From Euperipatoides rowelli (taxonomy: Eukaryota > Onychophora > Udeonychophora > Euonychophora > Peripatopsidae), in the NCBI GenBank assembly GCA_003024985.2, contig PXIH01S0018641.1: a stretch of DNA of 10,162 bases; one strand, given 5' to 3'. Below, in pieces: positions 1 through 6,721 of the stretch (position 1 is the first letter of the stretch; the number at the start of each line of letters is the position of its first letter). Position numbers and translations under genes: made by a program. The notes under the pieces were generated by a model that saw only the letters and a list, made by a program, of their open reading frames with translations, did not search any database and had not been told where the DNA came from.

Positions 1-303
1 TTTATAATATTGTGTATAAAATAAAAGGTAGCAAGTGAATGTCAATTTAAGAGAACATGTTTAAAGAATATAAATATTGACTTTTTAAATTAAAAAATAC
101 TTGAAAAAAATAAAAAAATATATGTTTTTAATTATGGCAATTTTAGAATATGGTAGTCCCATTGTTATATCAAAATTAAACAGATTTTTGTTTGATTTAT
201 TAGTTTCATCCATTTCATGAAACTAAATTTCAATTTGAAATTAGGCTAACATATCAGTTTATTAGAATATACTGTATATAGCATAGGTGTCACTAAAATG
301 GCA

Positions 304-315
304 GGGGGGGGGGGG
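304..315. repeat. G12 homopolymer tract
   Basis: Twelve consecutive G residues in strongly AT-rich DNA. Two matching C tracts lie in the GC-rich insert (1128-1139 and 1785-1801). Such tracts are length-unstable and prone to sequencing error. Confidence 0.9.
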
Positions 316-637
316 AGAAAACTATACCCACACTTAGATTTTGGACTAATTAAATTTAACTAACTTGTAAACCAGCTAACTATGGCCCAACCTCATTGGT
401 AAAAGCAGTGAAAAAAACATGCTTGATCATATTTATAATTTTATACAACTTCCGTCAGCACAATAGTTTTACAAATAACGGTCGTTTATGGATTAAATGG
501 AGATCCTTAATTTGCTATGCAGACGCTTAAGACTGTAATTGTGGCAAAATATTAGATAAATGTTTTAAATGTTTTATCTAGTACGGTACTAGCTTAAAAG
601 CCTCTTGTAAATTACAGTATACCTTATCTTATTGTTT

Positions 638-769
638 AATAATAATAAATGCTAATAATAATATAATAAAACTTTTATCTAAACACATGAAATCTAAACC
701 GATCAATGTCAATTTACTAATAATTTTATTTCTAGTTTTTTTAATAATGATAAACGCTAATAATAATAT
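638..769 (+). repeat. Duplicated AAT-rich 28-mer
   Basis: A 28-base block at 638-665 recurs at 742-769 with 26 identities. Both copies are AAT-rich with a central GC dinucleotide (...gctaataataatat). The starts are 104 bp apart. This is either a small local duplication or two diverged trinucleotide microsatellites. No coding potential is associated. Confidence 0.6.
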
Positions 770-911
770 CGAAATCTAAGAATGTGAAATCACAGCGTGT
801 GAAAATTTTGCACATTCACTTTTCTATTAAGGTGACTGACAGTTACCGTTTTATTATACAGGATTGTGTTTATATTGTGAGAGCGTTCTGTATTTCTTTA
901 AACTGTACTGT

Positions 912-1084
912 CAATACTATTTTAAACTTTGGCAAATTTAGTTTTATTTTGCCAAAAAATGTTATGTTTCATTCATCAAATTTTCTTATTTCATTTAAAA
1001 AAATGTTAAAATCTATGTTTTATAAATGTAAGAGAAGACCAAATATGTCATCTATGATATGATCTTAAACACAAATCAAAGTAC
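912..1084 (+). repeat. Left arm of a large inverted repeat
   Basis: The reverse complement of this arm aligns along its length with 1899-2083, with small indels. Strong blocks include 'aaataagaaaatttgatgaa' (right arm, read against the left arm's complement), 'gacatatttggtcttctct' and 'aaagtttaaaatag'. Rough identity by eye is about 80 percent. The spurious 92-codon frame at 784-1062 overlaps this arm. The arm ends at the point where the GC-rich insert begins. This is the structure of a fold-back or long-TIR non-autonomous DNA transposon. Its outer limits and target duplication could not be fixed. Confidence 0.75.
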
Positions 1085-1165
1085 CATAGAATGCCGACCA
1101 AGAGCGCCCCACCAAGCAAGGGCGCAACCCCCCCCCCCCTATTTCTTGTCAAAACATAGGTATAT

Positions 1166-1273
1166 AGCGCCATCGCTGATCAAGAGCGCCATCGCTGATC
1201 AAGAGCGCCATCGCTGATCAAGAGCGCCATCGCTGATCAAGAGCGCCATCGCTGATCAAGAGCGCCATCACTG
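1166..1273 (+). repeat. 19-bp tandem array, five copies plus a diverged sixth
   Basis: Unit 'agcgccatcgctgatcaag' begins at 1166, 1185, 1204, 1223 and 1242, identical each time. A sixth copy starting at 1261 diverges after 10 bases. Each unit contains AGCG...CGCT complementary arms around CCAT, and a TGATCA palindrome. Identity between copies points to recent unequal exchange or slippage. There are no spacers of unique sequence, so it is not CRISPR-like. Confidence 0.95.
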
Positions 1274-1296
1274 CATTTTGACTTTTTTATCACTCT

Positions 1297-1786
1297 GAAG
1301 GAAATCCAAGGGGTATCCAAGCAAGAGCGCCCCCCTAGACTTTTGCTTCATTTTACCTCATTTAAGGTTCAGGACAGGGTATCCATACAAGAGCGCCATG
1401 TAAAGATTTGCATGTCACCAGCTGACATTATTATGCTGTGACGTCATTTTTATGTGTTTTACATCATCTTATATATTGTAGCTTCTACGAATAACGTTGA
1501 ATCCTCATAAACAGAACGAAAGAGGCCTGTAAATTAAAATGTGAATGTTTTAATTTATATGGCGCTCTTACTCGGCACAACCTTTAATTGATGTGTGACA
1601 TCATGTTTTAGTGTGTACCAGCCATTTTCCTAAAGTTTTGGGAAGCATGTCCAAGCAAGGGCGCCGTTTTGAAAAAAAAATATTTTTAAGGAATTCTGAT
1701 GGTATCCAAACAAGAGTGCCGGGTCAATTTTACAATGCATTGTGGTAAATCTAAGGTTCACTAGCATGGAGTCGAACAAGAGCACC
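1297..1786 (+). repeat. Five degenerate ~60-bp modules ending in 'caagagcgcc'
   Basis: Modules begin near 1297, 1363, 1630, 1686 and 1751. Each starts with a 'taaggttc/aaggaa' segment, passes through a 'ggtatcca' segment and ends in 'caagagcgcc', 'caagggcgcc' or a one- or two-base variant. Neighbouring starts lie 56-66 bp apart. A reversed copy of the end motif (ggcgctcttactcggca) lies near 1561-1577, and the same motif forms the terminal inverted repeats. The 19-bp array appears to be an amplified version of the motif. Confidence 0.6.
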
Positions 1787-1801
1787 CCCCCCCCCCCCCC
1801 C
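1785..1801. repeat. C17 homopolymer followed by N
   Basis: Seventeen C residues followed by an ambiguous base at 1802. The true length is uncertain. The tract follows directly on the last 'caagagc' module, as a shorter C12 tract (1128-1139) follows the first. Confidence 0.9.
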
Positions 1802-1898
1802 NATTTTCCCCCAAACGAATGATAAGAGCGCAGGCGCCTTTACTCGGCATTTTACGGTAAATACAATACAGTAGTACCTAAAGCAAACATAATTATGG

Positions 1899-2083
1899 TG
1901 TACACTTTGATTTTGTTTTTAAGATAATGTAATAAATGACATATTTGGTCTTCTCTTTATTTATAAATTTTTAACAAAATATAAATTTAAACATCTTTTT
2001 AAACGAAATAAGAAAATTTGATGAATTAAACCTACATTTATTTACAAAATAAAACTTAATTGATAAAGTTTAAAATAGAATTG
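1899..2083 (-). repeat. Right arm of the large inverted repeat
   Basis: This is the complementary partner of 912-1084. Matching starts immediately with 'tacactttgattttg' against the complement of 1065-1084 and runs to 'aaagtttaaaatagaattg' at 2065-2083. About 40 bp (1860-1898) separate this arm from the GC-rich insert and would be the original hairpin loop. Beyond 2083 the match becomes too weak to claim. Confidence 0.75.
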
Positions 2084-2249
2084 ATAAATCACATTGTTAC
2101 TTAATTGGTGACATTAATACATTGCCTCCAACCGTGTTTTCGAGTGGTTTGTTCACAGAAGACAATCAAAGTTAGGAATGTTTATAAACTATGAGTTATT
2201 TCGTAGTTGGATTCCAGAACAAGATTGTCAAATATTTATATTATATGTG
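2084..2249. other. Spacer between inverted repeat and retrotransposon
   Basis: AT-rich sequence with a moderately GC-richer patch at about 2120-2165. No reading frame, repeat or RNA structure is recognised. It may hold the outer end of the inverted-repeat element. Confidence 0.4.
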
Positions 2250-2388
2250 TTTATTTATTTATCAACATTAAAACATATCTACAGTATATACATACTTAAA
2301 ATTAAATAATAATCAAAAATAAATTTGTTATATTATATAGCCCCTTAGGCCTTAGCCACTAAAGATATAGGGCCTATTCATATAATAG

Positions 2389-2921
2389 TTAAAAATTATT
2401 GATTATTTTAATCAAGTTAGGTAATGCAGATGACTCATAGCTTGTGGTTCTTATAAAGTTCCTAAAGAACTTTTCAGAGTTTCTAATATTATATTTACAC
2501 ATGTCAATGTTTTTTTGAGGAAAGAGACGAGGATAAGTTTGAAAAAAAGAGACAGCATATTTCTTTATCAGGGTAATTCTACGTTCATGAAGAGTGGGTA
2601 AATTAAAGAGCTTGAGGGCTTCATTATAAACTATAGGTTATCCCTGCCTACAAAAATTTTCAGCTCCTGCTTTTGAACCATATCCAATTGATTGGATTGA
2701 TCCTTTGATATAGCATTAGACCAAATTGGGGCACAATACACTAAGCAGTCTTATAAAAGTAATGTAAACGTGAACGAGAGAAAGAAGATCAATTTTTAAC
2801 CTTTTCAGCTTATATAATAAAAAGAATTTGGAATAAGATTTGGAAATAATATTGGAGATGTGTGAGTTCTACTTAAGATTTGATTGAATTGTAAGTCCAA
2901 GAATTTTGCATTCATCTAGAA
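2389..2921 (-). pseudogene. Retrotransposon ORF2 C-terminal region
   Basis: This minus-strand piece continues the reverse transcriptase after the hAT insertion. It starts at the left target duplication with 'LDECKILGLTIQSNL' and has a stop shortly after. It then passes through 'SKFFLLYKLKRLKI' and, after further breaks, reaches an open stretch of about 80 codons (2389-2637) containing 'NLPTLHERRITLIKKYAV'. That is the Leu-rich, Arg-Arg pattern found near the C-terminus of CR1/L2/Jockey polyproteins. The stop codon at 2389-2391 is probably the natural end. It is assigned from its position and its family pattern, since no initiator is present. Confidence 0.7.
2914..2921. repeat. Left 8-bp target-site duplication of the hAT element
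   Basis: ATCTAGAA at 2914-2921 is repeated exactly at 3217-3224, directly outside the element's ends. Eight-bp duplications are the hallmark of hAT transposition. Confidence 0.95.
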
Positions 2922-3216
2922 CAGTGGTTCCCAACCTGTGGTCCAAGGACCACATGTGGTCCTTGGACCACATGTGGTCCCTAGCTGTTTTATCAATTTA
3001 AAAAAATCCTACATTTTTAGTTTGGTAATTAATCAATTGGCTTATTCTTTCTAAAACAATTGATTATGGTATTGTGATATTACATAAGCTGGTGCTCCTA
3101 CCCAAAAATATGCCCATCAAACAATCATATCTATTTATGTGTGTGAGAGCTGGTGGTCCGCAACTTATTTGTAGTTGGAAAGTGGTCCTCACATATAAAA
3201 AGGTTGGGAACCACTG
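2922..3216. mobile_element. Non-autonomous hAT element (MITE), 295 bp
   Basis: Both ends read 'cagtggttcccaacct' inward, a 16-base perfect terminal inverted repeat with the CAG...GG start typical of hAT/Charlie-like elements. The element is flanked by perfect ATCTAGAA duplications. The interior has no transposase. Positions 2938-2983 form overlapping palindromes built from GGACCACATGTGGTCC-type units. The element split a retrotransposon reading frame and created a chimeric minus-strand frame (3064-3321), of which only the first 35 or so codons belong to the reverse transcriptase. Perfect ends in a decayed host suggest a later insertion. Confidence 0.93.
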
Positions 3217-3224
3217 ATCTAGAA
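3217..3224. repeat. Right 8-bp target-site duplication of the hAT element
   Basis: ATCTAGAA, identical to 2914-2921. Removing one copy together with the element leaves the retrotransposon sequence on the two sides contiguous. Confidence 0.95.
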
Positions 3225-3528
3225 TACGTAATGAGGTGTCTCCAATAGTAACGTTTAAACTAACTTTAGATCTAGGAAAGTTGTGTAAAATTACACAAGA
3301 TTTACTGGGATTGAATACCATTCAAAAATTTTTAGAATCCTCGCCGATGATAAATATATTTTTGTGTAATCCCATTTGGCATATAATCCGATCCCACAGC
3401 AACTACAGTTCTGTTGTCACCAAATTTATAGTGATTTTGAATATCTAAAAGCTACATTGTTAGAGGTAATAATAAAGATCAATCCACCCAAGACAGATCC
3501 CTGGGGACTCCGTTGGAACATTTGAAGC
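3225..3528 (-). pseudogene. Reverse transcriptase motifs B, C and thumb start
   Basis: On the minus strand, motif B is legible as 'SPQGSVLGGLIF' (about 3487-3512). After a stop and frame change, the catalytic-loop region reads 'FGDNRTVVA' at about 3398-3424, at the place of the family's (F/Y)xDD box. The second catalytic aspartate is therefore replaced by asparagine (codon at 3413-3415), which alone should abolish polymerisation. Further on, 'NPSKSCVIL' matches the conserved 'N..K' element after motif C. The segment runs into the hAT insertion. Confidence 0.8.
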
Positions 3529-3933
3529 TCAATAAGTTTTTTGACTTGATGTATTGAACTTGTTTAGGTAAGATGCAAACCACTTAAATATGCCTGTAGG
3601 GATATGTATTTGAGCAAGAGTATTTATAAAAATGTTGTGATTAATATAGTCAAATGCCTTACTAAAATCTGTGATAATGGATACTGCTTTCTGTGAATCA
3701 TCAAGAGATTTAAGGACACAATCAAGGTATAAGATAGGATAAATTAGAGTTGATATGGCAGGAAGGAAACTGAATTGGTTTAATGATACAGTTAATTTTG
3801 GAATAATCAAATTGTAAATATACCTTTCACATATTTTGACAATTGATGGGAGAATAGATATTGGTCTAATGTCGGTGGGATCCATAGGATTTTTCTTTTT
3901 TGGGATGGGGATTAAAAATGAGCTTTTCCACAA
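3529..3933 (-). pseudogene. Reverse transcriptase fingers and palm with motif A
   Basis: This is the longest uninterrupted piece of the retrotransposon ORF, 134 codons. It shows 'FLIPIPKK' (fingers), 'IRPISILPSIVKICERYI' (motif 1-2 region), 'QFSFLP' (motif 2a) and 'TDFSKAFDYINH' (motif A with its catalytic Asp, about 3637-3672), then 'FKWFASYLN'. This is the non-LTR reverse transcriptase of the CR1/L2/Jockey assemblage. The apparent ATG is internal. The upstream protein continues in another frame from 3912-4121, with overlap at a frameshift near 3930. It ends in a stop before motif B. Confidence 0.9.
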
Positions 3934-4121
3934 TCTGGGAAGATATTATGATCCAAAGATAAATTTATAATATAAGCAATTGGCTCGCAAATCTCTACAG
4001 AAAACTCTTTCAACAAGAAATTTGGCACACAGTCTGGGGCATTTGAGGTAGATGGGGAAATCTTTGATAATTGATTCATAATCCAGAATGCTTCAATGTG
4101 TAGAATAGGTTCTTCCTTCAA
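3912..4121 (-). pseudogene. Reverse transcriptase N-terminal segment
   Basis: Contains 'APDCVPNFLLKEFSVEI' and 'IAYIINLSLDHNIFPDC'. These match the region that directly precedes the first reverse-transcriptase motif in CR1/L2/Jockey proteins (pattern of Pro-Asp, then Pro...Leu-Leu-Lys, then Asn-x-Ser-Leu...Phe-Pro). The following residues continue in the next frame at 3933. The ATG used by the open frame is internal to the ancestral protein, so no genuine start is implied. Confidence 0.85.
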
Positions 4122-4707
4122 ATCATAAGCTGAATAATTTAAGTTTAAAGCAAGAATTTGCTAACTTTTTAAAGTGAACAAACATATCGCACATTGACTG
4201 TTCAGGAGACATTCCAGGGAAACAAATGGACCGACGATCATCAATAATACCGGAAAATATTTTTTATTACTTGATAGAAATTTATCGAATTCATTTGTAT
4301 GTTTTTCATCTGTTGATTAAACTTCCTTTCCTTAGCTTTTTTGACACAGAGTTTGATTTCTTTAGAAAATTGAAAAACATTCTCAGAATCATTTATTTTA
4401 TAAGCATTTTTTTTTGTCAATCTTTTAATTGATAAGTGACCAGCAATGATCGTTTTTATGAAGATTCATATAACGATCAGATTACATTATTAAATGACTC
4501 AGCTGCACAGTTTACGTACTGGATATCATAGAGATTTGACCAATTTACATTAGCTATTGATCTACTAAATGAGAGAAAACAAAAGTTATTTTTAGAGCAA
4601 TATTTAAATTCTTTGATGATATGAACATAACAATTAATAATAGAGCACTGATTCGCTGAGAAAATTAGATGGTTATGATGTGAGGAGGCTACAGGAGCAA
4701 AGACACT
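4122..4707 (-). pseudogene. Linker between endonuclease and reverse transcriptase
   Basis: No long frame survives, but short minus-strand stretches still read as protein, for example 'FCFLSFSRSIANVNWSNLYD' (about 4530-4590) and 'GMSPEQSMCDMFVHFKKLAN' (about 4155-4215). These resemble the linker of related retrotransposons only loosely. The identification rests mainly on position between two clear domains. The plus-strand frame at 4226-4432 is a shadow. Confidence 0.5.
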
Positions 4708-4944
4708 TCACGTATATTGAACACTTCCTCGATAAAAATACCTATCCAAGATATTAGATTTTCTAGTGGGTTCAAGAACTATTTGTCTGAAATTATTAGT
4801 ACCTCCAATATAATTAGTTTTCAGATTGTTGAAGTCACCAAACATAAAAACACAAGCTTTGGAGTTAGCAGTTAGTAATTTGTCAATTTTGGTCGACAAG
4901 TAATCAATAATAAGCGGAGCATCCCAATTATTTGGAGGAGACAA
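4708..4944 (-). pseudogene. APE-type endonuclease, C-terminal half
   Basis: The piece has 78 codons. 'VFMFGDFNN' is the conserved Gly-Asp-Phe-Asn motif of apurinic-like retrotransposon endonucleases. It is followed by 'FRQIVLEPTRKSNILDRYF', which matches the Q-x-V-x-x-x-T-R...LD block of the same domain. The enzyme would nick target DNA for target-primed reverse transcription. The N-terminal half of the domain, with its Glu catalytic motif, is absent. A stop lies just upstream, and this agrees with 5' truncation near 4950. The domain's terminal SDH block is not clearly preserved in frame. Confidence 0.85.
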
Positions 4945-4950
4945 TTGTTA

Positions 4951-5100
4951 GACATTGGTCATTAGGTGTGAGGTATTAATAAAGCATCAGGCCATCCCTG
5001 ATTGTGTGAAATAAATAGGTCAATAGAAAATGAGAGAATAAAAAGCTCTCTCCTCATTGATTGTTAGACATGAATCGCTAATAAACATAAGGCTATCACT
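4951..5100. other. Junction between retrotransposon and polymerase element
   Basis: No coding signal is found. The exact retrotransposon insertion boundary cannot be placed, because no target duplication matching the flank of the 3' tail (around 2240-2250) is obvious. A polypurine stretch, 'gagagaataaaaagctctc', lies at 5031-5049. Confidence 0.4.
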
Positions 5101-5101
5101 G

Positions 5102-5284
5102 ATTGGTCCAAAAGTGGGAGAAATAGTAAAATGTTCAACCAATGAAATCATTAGGGTGCTAGGGGGCCAGGAATTCATAACATCTAATGATTAAACAGTA
5201 ACATGACCTCAATTTTTAATCATTAGTGTTATGGGACCAAGAGCTCTCCTATATAAACGAGGCGGCATCCACAGAAGCTCAGTT
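5102..5284 (+). promoter_or_regulatory. TATA/initiator promoter with CCAAT boxes
   Basis: TATATAAA lies at 5250-5257. The hexamer TCAGTT, which fits the animal initiator consensus TCA(G/T)T(T/C), lies at 5279-5284. The first T of the TATA box is therefore 31 bp upstream of the initiator A at 5281, the canonical spacing. Upstream are ATTGG (5102-5106, an inverted CCAAT) and CCAAT (5139-5143). An ATCATTAG...GGG(G)(A/C)CCA motif occurs twice (5147-5169 and 5219-5239), with an inverted ATCATTA between them at 5185-5191. The promoter points at the zinc finger/DNA polymerase gene. Function is inferred from motifs and spacing. Confidence 0.6.
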
Positions 5285-5373
5285 TTATTCAGAAAATTGA
5301 AGGTTCAACAGCTAACGAAAGCTACTAGAAGATTTTTATCATCACCAAGCGGTATTGCGATAAAAACAGCAAA

Positions 5374-5720
5374 AAGATTATTTGTGAAATATGTAGTGGA
5401 GAGTTTTCCAATCACAGAAATTTAATTCAACATCAGGTCCAACATCAAAATAAAAAGTTTAAATGTGCCTACTGTGAAAAATCTTTTGCAAGAAACAGCA
5501 ATCTAAGGCATCATGAAATGATACACAAACCAACTCAAGATTTACAAATATTAAATGTACATATTATGAGAAATCCTTTTCAAGTAAAGGCTCTCTGAAA
5601 CATCATGAAGAGTCACACAAGAGGATGGAAGAGAGTTTCAGCTGTGAATAATGTAAACGTAAGTTTAAAAAGAAAAAGAACCTTTTAAATCATATGACTA
5701 AAATCAAATGTAAAAAACAG
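5374..5720 (+). pseudogene. Polymerase N-terminus: C2H2 zinc-finger array
   Basis: Finger 1 (5383-5445) and finger 2 (5464-5526) are canonical C-x2-C-x12-H-x3-H in the same frame. Finger 3 (5556-5618) lies in another frame, and its second Cys is Tyr (TAT at 5565-5567). Finger 4 (from 5643) has a stop between its two Cys codons (TAA at 5649-5651) and a final His/Cys pair with odd spacing. A Lys-rich tail follows to about 5720. Fingers precede family-B polymerases in some animal Polinton-like genes and probably bind DNA or protein. The open frame starting at ATG 5231 is not in phase with the fingers and is a shadow. In the finger frame a stop lies at 5323-5325 and no ATG follows. Confidence 0.75.
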
Positions 5721-6183
5721 AAAGACATCATGCTGGCAATAGAAGGTAAGATACTAGTAGGAATATGCGTAAAAGGAGTGCGACACCTAACGAGGAAGAA
5801 GATGCAAAATGGGTACGTAAAGAAACCGATGCAAAGACCCTTATGATCCATGTAAATTTTCAGAAGAAAAGAAAAAAAATTAGTAAGTTATAAATTTGAA
5901 GCTGAAGAAACAAATATGAGTTTTAAACAAGTTTTTAAAAGATTCTTTGGGGAAACTCACAAAAATTATAAATTTGGAATTATCTTCCAAACAAAATATT
6001 AAATAGTACCTCACCACATGTGTGAAGTTTTCAAAAAATATTCAAGAGGAAGACATTGAATCTATCACCCCCTACTTCCTAAGGAATTGTAGTGTTACTC
6101 TACAAAATAAAGCTTTTACTGAAAACATACAAGATGTATATATGAAAATATTAAGATCATTTGAAGAATTCCAGAAAATATAG
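5721..6183 (+). pseudogene. Polymerase N-terminal linker, degraded
   Basis: This stretch connects the zinc fingers to the Cys/His domain. Readable pieces are 'MSFKQVFKRFFGETHKNYKF' (5916-5975) and a 50-codon piece in another frame holding 'NIQDVYMKILRSFEEF' and ending at TAG 6181-6183. Charged, helix-like composition suggests a structured linker. The pieces are assigned to the gene by position, direction and lack of any alternative. No catalytic motif is recognised. Confidence 0.5.
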
Positions 6184-6189
6184 GCCCTT

Positions 6190-6600
6190 AGATGCAACAA
6201 GTTATATACCACTACTTAAAAACTATTGTTGAGTCATGCAATCATAAATATAAAGAACCGCGATAAAAAGTGTTTCCTATGGTCACTAATTGCAGCTCTA
6301 TATCCACAAACATAAAACCCTCATAGCGTTTCCAAATATAAACAATTTAGAAACAAGTTGAATATAAAAGTCTTAATTTTCCGTTTCCATTATCTCAAAT
6401 ATCAAAATTTGAAAAGATGAATTACATCTCGATTAATGTATACGGATATGAAAAACAAATATTTCCACTTTATATTACCAAACTAAAATATGACAAACAT
6501 ATAGATTTATTACTTACATCAGAAGGAGCAAATAATCATTACTGCTACATTAAAAATCTAAATAGACTTTTAAGTTCCTTACAAAACACAAGAATGAAGC
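6190..6600 (+). pseudogene. Cys/His domain resembling an OTU/papain-like peptidase
   Basis: A frame-1 stretch contains 'DKKCFLWSLIAALYP' with the Cys codon at 6271-6273: Asp three residues before a Cys, followed by a hydrophobic helix. After breaks, a frame-3 stretch (6417-6600) reads 'ISINVYGYE', 'IFPLYIT', 'HIDLLLT' and 'NHYCYIKNLNRLL', with the His codon at 6537-6539. D-x-x-C-(F/L) plus helix, then a run of short strands ending in H-Y, is the layout of OTU-type cysteine peptidases. The Cys-to-His distance of about 89 codons is short for that family. Peptidase identity is inference. That the segment belongs to the polymerase gene is well supported by position. Confidence 0.55.
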
Positions 6601-6607
6601 ATTTTAC

Positions 6608-6669
6608 TGTGTATATTGTTTGCATCTATTTTATACGAAAAAACTTTAGAGGATCATATTAAAATATGT
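6608..6669 (+). pseudogene. CCHC zinc finger upstream of the exonuclease
   Basis: Two Cys codons (6608-6610, 6617-6619) in one frame read 'YCVYCLHLF'. A His (6655-6657) and a Cys (6667-6669) read 'EDHIKICQEHG' in another frame, after a frameshift between about 6638 and 6650. Allowing for that break, the spacing is close to C-x2-C-x12-H-x3/4-C. It is followed by 'VQNITLPKDEDK' and a stop (6718-6720). It sits directly after the Cys/His domain and before Exo I. It probably had a structural role. Confidence 0.6.
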
Positions 6670-6721
6670 CAAGAACATGGGGTACAAAATATTACACTAC
6701 CTAAGGATGAAGATAAATGAT

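Larger units (their letters stand above)
1..780. other. AT-rich spacer without a recognised gene
   Basis: No open frame of useful length or recognisable protein similarity is seen on either strand. The stretch contains a run of 12 G at 304-315 and an AAT-rich block at 638-665 that recurs at 742-769. Nothing suggests an RNA gene. It may contain old, unrecognisable transposon DNA. Confidence 0.6.
1082..1859. mobile_element. GC-richer insert with terminal inverted repeats
   Basis: The left end (1081-1109) and the reverse complement of the right end (1833-1860) match at about 22 of 28 positions around a core reading 'aatgccg' followed by 'gcgcc'. Both ends carry a TA dinucleotide (1082-1083 and 1858-1859) that could be a TA target duplication, as made by Tc1/mariner-type transposases. 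That family assignment is inference only. The interior has no open frame. It holds C tracts, a 19-bp tandem array and degenerate 60-bp modules, so the element is non-autonomous. It lies at the arm/loop boundary of the outer inverted repeat and therefore probably inserted into it. Confidence 0.55.
2250..4950 (-). mobile_element. Decayed CR1/L2-like non-LTR retrotransposon, 5'-truncated
   Basis: Read on the minus strand, the order is APE-type endonuclease piece, linker, reverse transcriptase fingers, motif A, motif B, motif C, thumb and C-terminal tail, then a short 3' untranslated region. It ends in GATAAATAAATAAA (plus strand 2250-2263), a short A-rich tandem tail of the kind known in the CR1/L2 group rather than a plain poly-A. 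No LTRs and no RNase H domain are seen. Coding runs through all three frames with stops, so the copy is dead. The 5' end is missing: the endonuclease begins about midway, near 4950, as expected from incomplete target-primed reverse transcription. A hAT element (2922-3216) interrupts the thumb region. CR1 versus L2 versus Jockey is not settled. Confidence 0.85.

Noticed and set aside
784-1062. Plus-strand frame of 92 codons
   Set aside because: No protein similarity, AT-driven codon content, and overlap with the left inverted-repeat arm make a real gene unlikely.
1166-1273. CRISPR-like array
   Set aside because: The 19-bp units are directly adjacent with no unique spacers, and the context is eukaryotic transposon DNA.
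3236-3448. Plus-strand frame of 70 codons
   Set aside because: It is the complement of the reverse-transcriptase motif C and thumb region and shows no independent protein pattern.
4226-4432. Plus-strand frame of 68 codons
   Set aside because: Phe/Ile-rich complement of the retrotransposon linker; no independent support.
4951-5230. Polinton left terminal inverted repeat
   Set aside because: No reverse-complement match was found by eye between this region and 9200-10162, and no 6-bp target duplication was seen.
5231-5425. Frame starting at ATG 5231, immediately before the zinc fingers
   Set aside because: It is out of phase with the C-x2-C-x12-H-x3-H fingers, and its ATG lies upstream of the TATA box and initiator, so it would not be transcribed from that promoter.
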